Origin: Phoronis ovalis | Taxonomy: Eukaryota > Phoronida > Phoronidae | NCBI GenBank assembly: GCA_028565635.1 | Contig: JAOXYB010080499.1 | Span: 1 to 23,114, forward strand | Direction of reading: 5' to 3' | DNA: 23,114 nt | In this document: positions 1-12,400 of the stretch, piece by piece | Layout of the letters: every line of letters starts with the position of its first letter | Position numbering within the stretch: the stretch's first letter is position 1 | The notes under the pieces: model-generated | Databases searched by the model: none | What the model saw: the letters and a program-made list of their open reading frames with translations, nothing else | Told to the model about the DNA's origin: nothing | Made by a program: the position numbers and the translations under genes

Positions 1-77
1 CAACCAACCAACCAACCAACCAACCAACCAACCAACCAACCAACCAACCAACCAACCAACCAACCAACCAACCAACC
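1..77. repeat. (CAAC)n tetranucleotide microsatellite
   Basis: About 19 uninterrupted copies of CAAC begin at the window edge, so the full length is unknown. On the MDN1 sense strand it reads (GGTT)n and lies about 100 nt downstream of the E17 donor. Confidence 0.98.
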
Positions 78-178
78 TCATAGATGTAATGCAGGATAAC
101 TGGTTAAAATGATCCACTGATCATGATTGATCATCGACAAATTAAAGATGTACAAAGATAGTGCAAGCATTTACAAAC

Positions 179-421
179 CTGAGAAACACCCGATAAGAAA
201 GGCATGAGTATGTCTTTATACATTGGGTACTCTTTGACCATTCTGTTCAGAAAATGTTGTTGTGTCACCATCCAGACAGATATTTCATTGACCAAACCTC
301 TGCTCAATGATAGATTGGTGCCACTGTAGCATTGCTTAAATTTTGTTACTAGACCAATAACTCTTTCCATTGAGCCAGTTGTGGCTAAGTACTGTTCTAC
401 ATCTTGTAGTAAAGCATCAAA
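179..421 (-). CDS. MDN1: MDN1 exon E17 (linker; last exon in window)
   Basis: Codons 1185-1265 read FDALLQDVEQYLATTGSMER through VWMVTQQHFLNRMVKEYPMY to LSGVSQ, matching the human YESLVQEIHHYV ... HQFRKRLSEEYTFYPD region. The acceptor is gtctttgcag and the donor is cag|gtttgt. The length is 243 nt, phase 0 on both sides, so the gene continues in phase 0 beyond position 1. Confidence 0.95.
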
Positions 422-3400
422 CTGCAAAGACACGAATAAACACAATATCATGCCAGTTCTGTTAACTCTAGTAATTTCATTTATATGATGCTAAAAAGGG
501 TCCACATAAATTATTTGTTAAAACAAATATATTAATTTTTATTTCGTTACCTGTGGGGGTACAGGCCTTAAAGCTATGTTAGCTTCCAGTTCCTGCATTA
601 CACTATTAAGAGTTATCACTCTATCCATTTGATGTTTAACATGTGGATGTAACAGTGTGCTACCACAGTCCAATTTCTTTCCTGTTAACAACTCAGAATT
701 CCATTCCCTTGCATCTAGGCTAATTCTGATGTCTTCAATCTAACAACAAAAAAAATTTATGTAAAGATTGATGAAAATGTTGTGATGACACCAAAGGCTC
801 TGATTGGAAGCTTAAGTTAATTTTATTTGTTTTGCAGTTAATTAAATTTACTTAATAAATATTTTTCTATAATTCAGCAAAGTGTCCTTACTATTGCATT
901 GAAACAAGAGAAAAAACTTATTTATTTTTCAAAAATACATTAGAAACAGCCAATTGACAGCACTTTAGATTTACTCTGATATCAAATGACAAAAGAACGT
1001 TTGAATATAAACAATGATAATTAATTTGAGGATCACTGCACTAACCTCTTGGAGGACATATTCTAACTTAACAGCCTGCTTATATGCGGGATCAACAGGG
1101 CCCTGAGGTGCCAACAGGCATGCTTGTATATAACCAACCATAACCAATCCTTCCCCTGTACTTGCAACTCTATCAGCATCTTCTGATGTTTCATCCCCAA
1201 CAGAAAATACCAACTTGCAAGAATCAACCAATAGTCTGATAACATGTTGAGGCAATATACCATTGGCCATTACAGTATGAATAACAGTTTCAACATGTTG
1301 CACACTGATATCCTCCAGGCTGAAGGAAACGTCGGGCAAAAGACCAGAGATGGCGTGAACTATTCTGAAGTAATTTCCACGTAGACATTTTCTATCATTG
1401 TGTCTAGAAAGAAATTTTTTTCCAGTTGGTAGTATTGGAAGTTATTAGAAGAAGTTATTAGTACAATAGTAGCAACAAGTTCAACTATAACGCAGTCCTA
1501 TTTTAAAAATCCTGGGGAGATAGAGTTTTTAATGATACGGTATATATACTAGGCAGTTATCTAAATCAGTGCTTATAAAACATAGATCACATATCTCTAG
1601 CAAGTAATTAACTAAAAGTCCAGATTCCATGGAATCTTCACTCTGTTCAATAAAATTCCAAGAAAGGTCTCCATTGACTAGAATATTTATGCATAATTTC
1701 AATGGATTTTGTACTAGCCCTCTCAAGCAATTTAAAACATGTCTTCTATTTGGATAAATAAAATAGCACAAGATTGCATTACCTGAAGTCCATGTCTTGT
1801 CTAGTTATACATGCAGCATTAGACCACAGCGCTTTAGTTACAGTACTTAGCTGTTCAAGCTTTTCATTAAAAACACCAATTGGAATATCTCCAGCAGTTT
1901 GTATGTTTAGATTTTTATTTTCTACACCAAGCAGAAGATGAAATATGGAATATGAAAGAAGTGGACTGTACATGGTCAAAACCTATAAGTATATAAATAA
2001 AAGACATAGGAATAAATTAGTAAAATTAAAACATCACTCCAAAAGGTGTCAAAGGAATAATATTTCATCTGGGTTCAGAAGGGAATTTGATTCCCTGGTA
2101 ATTTTCAAGCCACAGCAAGAGAGATGACAACTACACCTCAGAAAACATTAAGGCTAACTAATCTTATTATGGTAGTAAATAAAAATTCGTGCAAAGTTGT
2201 ATTACATTTTTTTTCACACAAAAGAAACCAGCCTGAATGTTAAAGGTTAGAAAATATTTATTTTGTGTCAAAAAAAAATGTAATATGCATTTGCAAGATT
2301 TTTTATTTAAATCCCCAAATCAAGACTACTAGTTTGCCTTAAACTGAAACCCAAGCTAATTCAAAAACAGCTTAAAGCAAGCTATACAATGTACCAAAAC
2401 TATTGCTTACTTAATAGTATAAATTGACTGACACTTTTTTTTGGGAAACATTCCTACTCACATCAGTTTTCGTAAGGGTATCTTCAGCATTTTTCAGTTT
2501 CAGTCTTCTCATCCACAGTGCTGCATTAACAGTCAATGGAGAAGTTCTAAGATGGCTATGGAACACGAGTATCAATTCTGACAAATACTCCTGTACCTGT
2601 TTATCAGAGTCTGAATCCAAAATATGCATGTAATTCGCCAAACTGGTAGCAGACAGTAAGGTGTTATCTGCACTGAATAATGACAATGATTTCCCAACAC
2701 TAATAATGTTGGTTCTTTCTTGGGGACAGTTTAGAACAGCTACAACATGGTATTCTAACAAAAGAGACAAATATTCAAACAAAGGTAGTAATGATAACTG
2801 GGCTTCACTCCTTTCTGAGACTTGTCTGTTTCCTGTCATCGACTGTGATGCACTGAGGTCATGGCTTTCCAGTTCCTCAAAGATTCCCTGATAACAACCT
2901 AAAAATGCGTTATAAATAAATATCATACTCAATAATTGCTTTTTTGAAGATGACTTACTGAAATTAATATTTCCTGCCTTAAAAGTTCCTACAAATATAA
3001 TCTATCAAAATAGTATGCTCTTAGTAATAACATTGACTACAGGTTATAATACATCAATGTATATTATTTTTTTAATTTTGGCTTTCAAATGTTTTAAGAA
3101 AACAAAAAAAATAATTTAATAAAACTGCTTATTTTCTATCAAAGGGGGACAAATAGCCAGGGGGAAAAATCGGGGGCAAATGGCCAAGAATCGAAAAATC
3201 ATCTACTCTCTTAGAAAGGCTGAGCTAAGGTCATAAAGGTTTCAGACAAGACTGTAACTCAGCTACACATCTTACCTTCAAAATTTTCAGGTACATTTCC
3301 TTTCAACAACTCAACCAGGAGATCTACTAGTCTCTTTTTGACATAGATTCCATTGTGTAACATAAAAACTGCTTTCTGCTTTAGAGTATCTATACTTTGC

Positions 3401-6400
3401 AATCTTGAAGAGCTACTATTAACATCAAAAGTTGAACAGATCGTTTCTAGCTGGTTATACATTCTGACAGTTCCTTCTGACTTGAAAGGTTTTGGAAAAC
3501 CAAATTTATTCCAAATAGCACGCTGTGTTCTTGCAGCATGGCTATCTGAGCCTAGAGCTGACTGCAGTTGGGTAACAATACTGTTTAGCTGAATTGGAAT
3601 GCTACAATCAGAATAGGAATGACATAAGATTCCAGAACAAAGTGGTCCATGAGTATTGTCAAGATGACAGTTTTGAAAGGTCAAACTTACAATTAAAACT
3701 ATTGTATGTATTAATTTTTTTTTAAACTCCAGTTCAAATACACTGAAACGATGCATTTTTGGGTTCGCGTTCCACTATTTTTTGGACAAAGATAAAAAAC
3801 GATTAGTTATGATGAAATGCAAACATGTGGCACGTTTCAAATCTATTGGACTAGCCATTTACTAAATAGGTGGAATTATGATTAACGTTGTGCCAAAATG
3901 CTATTATGATTTTGCCCGGAAATTACCAAACTTCTATTTATGAAATTGCCTGAAGTTTGCCAAACTCTCTCTTGGTGTTTCTAGACATTACTACGACAGT
4001 TTTCAAAAATCGGGCCACAATGGTCGATGCATATTTTTAAGACGAAAATGTTGATAGCTCAAACATGTCTGTAAGGTTAACAAGGAGGTCATAGCATAAA
4101 CATATTATGACCTTGAGGTCAAAAGGTCATATAAGGATCAAATGTAGGCTATTTGACATTATTCAGGAATATTTCAAAAGGTTTGTGTGTATAACAATTA
4201 GGTTGTTATGGACACACACACAAGTAAGATATGTATCTATTGCTTACAAAAAATAATTATTAACAGTGATTAATTTTGAAAGATTTAAAATGCTGTAAGT
4301 TAAGATGCAGTAGAATACATCTTCCTTACTTCAAATTTAGCCCTGTTGAGTGGATTTTTTTAATACATCGTGCTTTTAAAAATTCACTTTAATTCAGCTT
4401 ACTTTTAAAAAAGTTTAAAATGTTGCATTTATTTGTTAAATATATCTTAAGCTTATCTAAACACATTTCAGGTTTCTCTTGATTTTGTCTATTGTTTTTA
4501 ATTACTCTGAAAAATTCTCCAACTAGAGTAAAATTAAAAACAACAAGGAGAATACGATGTATATATAATAGAGTGAAAAAATAATGTTTTAAATAAATGA
4601 TATCCCACCTATCTTCATTGAAGACTACTTTCAGGGTTTTACAAAAAATCCAATTCCAATGCAGCGACAATACTGGTTTTTGAAGCTGCCTGCTTTCAGT
4701 TGGCTTCTTACAAAACAACAAAAATCTCCGTTTCCACAGAAGTGCTTCTGTCACCTATAAAGTTAAGAGCGATCAATTCACGTCTGTTGATGTTTCCAAT
4801 CAAATTTTTGCTAGATTTCCCTTGTAATCTCTTGAAAATTTGTGGTGAATAGTTGAACCCTTTCTTATGCAGTTTTGGAATTTCCCCACTATAGGGTGAA
4901 GTGAGGATCAAACAATGTTACACAACATGAACGGCATGTGAATAAAATTATATTAAATTATATATCACTGCAAAATGAATAACATAAATATTCCGTGATT
5001 CCTTAGTTCTCCTATTACATGGTCACACAAAAAATTTCATAATGATTTCAAAAATTGAACTTCAGAATTTTTCAAAATTGGTTTTGCAAATCTATGTCAC
5101 CACACAAGGAAGTCAAGCCGGCTTGGGCAAACTGATCGATGTTGTCAAGACGACTTTTTCACACAACGAATTTCAAACCAGTTTCAAGTTCAAGTCGGCT
5201 TGGGTACACGGTTTAGCCAAATCGGTTAGGGGAAGTCAGATATACATCAAACAGATCTCATAAGATAACCCCTGCCAAACCGATTTTCTCAATTGAACAG
5301 CGTATATAAATTTAAGAAAATGAAATTTTATCTAAATATTAAATAGAATTTAAAATGTATTAAATGCTCTACTGACCCATAATTTCATATCTTCTCTCAG
5401 TTTCTTTCTGTTGTACATGATTTATCAAACCGTTATTATGTGTGTTGCTACAATTTGTTTACAGGGGGACAGTTAGTAACTGACACCAATGCATACTAAT
5501 ACTGTACCTTAAAGTAACTATCATCATCTAGTAATTCAGCTGTTAACACCATATGGCGAAGTGATTCATCCAGGCACTTGAAGAATGGCAGTAAATGTGC
5601 TACAGCGGGATCAGGTAACTGAGTTTCAATAATCATACCTAGAGGAACAAAATTTTAATTAGAAATACAGAAAGTTGAAACTAATTATAAATAATTTTAT
5701 ATTAAACATTGGGAAGGAAATTCAGTTTGCCAGTGCCACCAGAAGGGGTTAGCACCCGTGAAGTTGTCTCTTGGGAACATCAAAAGATTTGATGGTAAAG
5801 TTTTGTTTTAATAAAATGTATTGTACTTTAATATTTTTTTTTAAAATTATGATCGACATATATTACATTTTATTTGAAAAACTATAAGTTATAAAAAAAT
5901 GAAAGTCCTGGTACCCAGAAAGCATGGCCAGGAGTGAATCATTCGTAGGTTAAACCATTTTGTTAGATTTTTAAAGTACTGTGACAGTCATATACATAAT
6001 AAAATGTCAATAACAATTGAAACCTTCTAAGCAGATTTCTTAGAAGCGTGCACAGATTGTGTTAGACAAACATTTATCCCCTACAAAATCAATATATTCG
6101 AAGAAACAACAGGCAGCAGTTTAGCAATCTACTAAGACCAGGCACTCCCAGAATACAAAGCCAACATGGATCAATTGACAACTCAAATCCAATCAAAGAA
6201 ATGATTTTTCATTAAGGCAGATTTCTCATCGAATGTAAGCAAATGAGTAAGATGATAACTGACAGTTTCTTCATTAACTTAGATTATGACATCATGACAC
6301 ATTGCCATTACAGTAAAAAAAAAACTATAATAGTAAAGGACAAATAGTAGTAAGGCATATGTGTCATACAAGAGTTACTCATTCAAGACTTCTGCTTACG

Positions 6401-9400
6401 AGTTAATATACTCCCGAGTTCGTGTAGACTATAATGTAAATGTTTCGGGTGGATGTTGACAAAACATTTCATGGATAAACATATAAAAATGCAATAACGG
6501 TAGCAATAGAGCTGAGATACTATATGTACGATTGTGATCTGTTAATTTTTATATAACAATTTCTTCATGGATTTTTTAGGTTGAACTGACATTTATCCGA
6601 TTTCTACTTATGATCCAGGATACATCAAGACAGGGTACTACAATTCTGACAAAACAGGAAATATAGCATAAAATTATGTGAATCGTCGAAAAAAAACATA
6701 CAACAGAATATGCCGTGATTATTCTTGTACAACACGTACAGGATTGTTATATTAGAACAAACATTTATGTCACATGTAATAACATGACTAATCAACAATG
6801 CAATTTAAACTCAATGAATGACAACGAATTGTGAGTATGTAACTCATCTACATTTTGATCCAGCACCATCACTACAGAAGATATGACTTGTGCAGAAACA
6901 GTACATTGTTACAGGCAGTGAGAGATATTTTTAACAAGAAGGAAAATAAGATTTTCTACTTTATGATTACACGGAAATGGTATACAAAAACATTCAAAGA
7001 AATACCAGGTGAAAAGTTGTAATACTTCTAAATGTAATAACATATTACAATTATACTTCATGGATGGCACAGATTGATTTGCATAAAAGTGGGCAGTGAT
7101 TTTACACATTCATTCTACTTACACTAATTAAAAGTATTACTGTATAATTATATACAAGAATAACACATCTACTAAATTAAAACAATGTAAGAATGAATAC
7201 ACAGATTAAACTAGGAAGGAGCTGATTTCACCGAAGGGCTTACTAGCAAGCAAATATGCAGACATGTACATGTTCTATACCTAAAAGGCTATTCTCTTAT
7301 AACAGCATGGACTAAATGTTTACAGATCTGACTATGTACAAAATTTGCTTTATACAGAAGGTAATATTATTATATTCTCCAATACATAAACTACAGCCAG
7401 TGAATGCATATTATTCACTTTATATTATTTAATATTGTAGGTTTGTTGTCATCAGTTGTCAGACGGCTATGAAAATGACATGGAGAATTGGATTATATCT
7501 CAATTATAGTCAGGGCTTCATTTTATAATGATTATTAGATAAGATTCATCCTCCCATGATTCATCTACTGTAATAACTGTCAGGGAATTAAGACTGGATT
7601 CACAGAATCACAGGTAAGACAAGTTTTCCTCGACAAAATTTATTTCACTATAACACTTCAATCAAAATCTAGCGACTTGTTAATATCTGAGACTATTATA
7701 ACCAAGTAAGTTATGGAAACGTAAGGCACAAATAGGTAAAAATGTGACCACTATTATACCAATTAATGGCAAATATATTGTAATATAATTGCAAAATTAA
7801 ACAAAAAAGCTTTTAAGCATTAAAATCTTGAATATATATTCATTATTTGTCGTAATAAAATGAACAGGGTTTTGATATACAAACTTCAGGCTGGTACTAT
7901 TTGTAAGTTTAAATTGTAACAAAGTATTATTATAATTATATTAAAAATTATCAAATTAATTAAGTCTTGCTGTAGCTTGAAATAAAGGATAATGAAGGTA
8001 CATGTAATTTTATAGAAAGTCACATGATTAAATAATAATGAGACGTCTTGTAATCTTAGGCAATTTTATTGTTATTGCACCAAAAATGGCATGAAAAGAA
8101 TGGAATTTTGCACAAATATAAATCTACTACTAAACAAATGTTCTAGACTTTCATGAAAGTAGAATATTTTTTGAAACAGTAGGATGAACATAAAAATTAA
8201 CATTTAACTGCTCAGCATTTTTCCATCATGATGATCTTAACTATTTTTTTGAAAATGAACTGTTTATATTTAATCATTACAGAATTATTAATAAAAAGTT
8301 GGGGAACACTCTAATATAGCAAAATATTGTACACAGATTTATGGAGCAGAAATGGGAATGGAACCAACGGTTTAGGTGTAGTTTACTTAGAGTGGCACAT
8401 GGTATAATTATACATATTAAATTTATTGTTACCATAGAGTGTGCAAATAATAATTATCAAGCGAATGAGTAAGAGGCCTTACTTTATACATAGATCTTAC
8501 ACTCACTATGCTACTTCCAGCAAATCAGTATATCCGCAGATCAATGTTAACACAATTGAATCATTTAATTATTAATTTACTACTAGCCAATTCTTAAATG
8601 CATACCATACACTTGGGGAAATCCTTATGTAAAATTCAATAACTTGCAGAATCACTAATTCTTACATGCAGAAAATTATCTCAAATTAAAGACTTTTCTA
8701 ATCATTGTATTTAAGTTATTGTTTAACAATGTCCTGAACATAAATTATACAACAGGGAAACTGATCAACACATAATGCAATAACTTGGGTGAAATATATT
8801 GGATGTCAAAATTAGATCTAGTTGCACACTGAAGGCAGTTGCTAGCAAGATGATCTATTATCCAAGCAATGGAGAAACTTTTCAAGATATCAGGCAAGTC
8901 AAAACATTTTATCATTTATTAAAAATGTACTTATTACTCCGGAGGATCACAATATTCTCTTTATTTTATAATCTCTAGGGGAACCTTCAAACATGCACAC
9001 TCGCTATAATAATTTACCTTTTCCCTATTTTTTTCAGTAAATTTCATTTGTTTTGAAATAAATTATGGCTGAGCACTACTTGATTAAAACACAATAATAC
9101 ATGTAGGTTTAAAGGGACTATCTTATAATTTAGTTCCTCTAGAGGTACAGCAAGAGCAAAAGATGAAGCCCTGGGAGGTACTTGACCAATTTATGGTACA
9201 GGGGGTGAGGCTCAGGCCTCAAAACCCTATGCGGCACACTTAGTGACAGTCAAGAAAATAAACCGAATGAAAGATAAAACTTGTGTGAATGTCAATACAA
9301 AGGCTTTTTATCCTTCCATTTGCTAAGATGTAAAAGATGACATTTTGAGAGATTGCCACAAATAAATTTGTCAATATTTTGAATAATGGTATTACATTAG

Positions 9401-12400
9401 TGGAAGCCAGATATTCAAATAACGATTAGATTCCATATACATGTATAAATAAGGACACAAATTTTTTATCACTTAGTAATCAGAGTGATAAACAAAAAGA
9501 TTGTCAATTGAAACAAGAGTTTGGCTTGCGGAATTGCAATCCTATGCCCTTAGACCTAAAAAATATGTTTACTTCCGCTAACAGTGTGGAAAAATAGGTA
9601 GATATAGGCAGGTTTGTAAGTTTTCGTTCACTTGACCAAAACTGCTGTGTGGAATTGTGCAGTGTGGGCTTACAGGAATTATGCCACATAGTATTTGATA
9701 AGCTGCGGAGTTCACAATAAGTTATCACGGTGAACTTACCTTGATGGTAAAGATATGACAGTTGAAGGATTGACAGTTGATCTAGCTTGCTTAGTTGACT
9801 ATTGGTTTGCTCCAGGCCACAGTAGTCTAAAGCAGCACCTTCAGCTAAATTGCCAAGGAGATGCATTCTACAAAAGAAGACGTTCATGTAGTGACAATTA
9901 TGCAGGGACAGATAATCAATGTTTTAAGCCCATGAACAAAATCATACAATGAAGTAATATTGTTTTTAATAAACGTAATTAAATCTATGCAATGACATAC
10001 ATGTTAAAAGAAAATCATAGCAGTATTTTTGATATCTTCTAACTGCTATACTTTCCATGAGTTCCCAGCTCCAACAATTCTAAAAAAAAATCAGATGAAT
10101 TTAGCTGTCCATGAGTGTTGCTCAGGAGTAAAGTTGTGTGCAGGTTAATTTATTAACAACTCTTAAGATATCATTCATGTTGTAAACAAAACCTTTTAAG
10201 ATGGTGCGACGTTCAGAGGGCGCTACTGTTGCTTGCATTATTATCTGTCTGTCTATTACATTGAAAAGCTCATTTTCATTAAAATGCAAATTCACGAAAC
10301 TGATATAATTTGGTTAAGGACAAATAAGTGTAAGCAGAAAACTGTTTATTTTTTCAAAATTATGTCTTATATTTAAATTAAAATGTTGCTTATCAAAATT
10401 CTGCCAAATTGGTAACGCTTTAATTAAATTATTCCAACAGCCCTAGCCTCTTGATTATGGCATTTGGAATGCTAGGATCCCTGAACTAAATATCCTCACG
10501 CAGCCACGATGGTAAACTTTTATTAATAAAAATTAATCCAAAATTTGCTTGGGTTTCACACTTTCAAGGCATTTTTTTAGCATGTAGTGCTAATGTTTTT
10601 AAAATTTAGAATGATAATGTAGTGGTTCAACTATTTCACATTATAACTATACCACATAATACTACATTATTCATGGATAGTGCTTGCAACGATTGAAATT
10701 TTGGAGGACCTGGTGTATTTATCATGGGTACTAGCCATTTTTTACAACTACCTATGCATACGCCACTTTAACATATTAAACAAAAATTGACAGAACACTG
10801 CAACAGCATGAATTTGTATAAAATTTATGTACATACATTTTGTTAAACTCTGCTTTATTGTAGTAACAGTGCAATTTCAAATAATACTTAGTCTAATGAA
10901 ATTCAGCTTAACTCCTTTTCATTTACAGGCCACTATGCTGCTTTAAAGTTTTCTTGTACATTCACAGGTTATGTGTCCCGAATGTACAAATTGACTAGTT
11001 ATTACGTTGGGAGGTAATACATTTTGATTGTGATGCTACGAGTGGGAACCCATAATCTTGACCAGACAGGAAAAACCTGCTTTAATTCCAGAAAAAATAT
11101 TACTACGTAATAAAATTCTGACATCTCATCACAAGTGGATACATTATATACAGCATGATAAGTAATGTACACTTATTAGAAAGTTTCCTGTTCAGATATC
11201 TTCTATAGGCAATCTGCCCTGGTGACTGAGTGTCTCGTCAAAATAACATGATTATTGAATATTGCTGGAAGATACATCCGGTTAATCTATAAAATTAGCT
11301 TTAAAAGAAAAGTCAGATATGGTAATAAACATCATATTTGTAAAATGACTGTTTGAACCCGTTCTTTCGCCATTAAATATTATTCAATATGGGAAACATT
11401 TTCGTGCAGATGTATGGAATAAAGTTTTATTTTTAAATATTAGTACTTATAAATATAATTGAAAAGAAATGTTATTACAAAATGAAACAAAAAGCATACA
11501 CATATATAAGAATTTTTGTAGCACTGATAAGGACTGTTCACTTGACAAATTTTCCAAAATATTTCATACGGTATAATTTAAAAATATGGAAAAGCGTTTT
11601 ATTTTTAAATGCCGATGCTTATCAGTAAAATGAAATCATGCTATTTGAAATAAAACAGCACAAGAAATACAGCAATACAGCACAAGATTTTTGTGAGTGA
11701 TAAGGGCTGTCTACTTGAGAATGGTGCAGGAAGTTTTCCAAGGTAACAATTTCAAGAAGGAAATGTCTTTAGGAAACTGTCGAAAGGGAATAGATGGGTA
11801 GAAGAATTAATCTAAAAGCAGTGTAAAATGTATTAATAAAAAATATCTGGCAAAATAATTAAAATAGTTGTAGAGGTACAGTATGTTACAGCTGTTTTCC
11901 TAATATCCTTTCAGAGGAAAGATGGAAGAAATACCAATATCATGTTAAACATGAAGTATACTATTAATTCTTAATCACAGCAAAGACTGTTTATTCTTTT
12001 TCACTGTAATCATTTTAAACTCATACCTTTAAATTTGATAAAATGTAAATAAGGAAATGAAAGATGCTAATAAATAACTTGACCATATAGCCAATATTTT
12101 ATACTACTTCATGTCTAATAATGTTATTACCATAGCTTTGACTAAAATAATCAATACCATGCATACAATACTATGTAATCCAAAATATCTTTAGTTGATA
12201 TGCTTGTGTGTATTTAAGATTATCATATTGTTAAAAGTATTGTTGAGAATAAAAGGTAGACAAATAGATGTAAAATATCTAGATAATTATCACTAAATAA
12301 TGAGAAATCCGTTTACACTTATCCGAAACACAAAATATTGCAGAAATCCATTCCTAATTAATGACAAGACACACATTTACAATACTTCATTTAGTACGCA

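Larger units (their letters stand above)
3686..4608 (-). other. MDN1 intron E11-E12
   Basis: Intron of 923 nt. Its middle, roughly 3830-4225, is less AT-rich and carries the AGGTCA cluster and the hairpin listed separately. It may be one old interspersed repeat. The flanks are plain AT-rich sequence. Confidence 0.8.

Noticed and set aside
1-77. CRISPR array or telomeric repeat
   Set aside because: The 4-nt unit has no spacers and is not TTAGGG-like; it is an ordinary microsatellite.
1404-1538. U12-type intron suggested by the gtatca donor at 1538
   Set aside because: The donor does not match GTATCCTT fully and no TTCCTTAAC-like branch site is present near the acceptor.
2040-2141. Possible exon for the missing E13-E14 linker segment
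   Set aside because: All three minus-strand frames contain stops, and no acceptor-donor pair gives a multiple of three.
5042-5263. 73-codon plus-strand open frame
   Set aside because: It runs through palindromic and duplicated repeat sequence, has no family resemblance and lies within an MDN1 intron.
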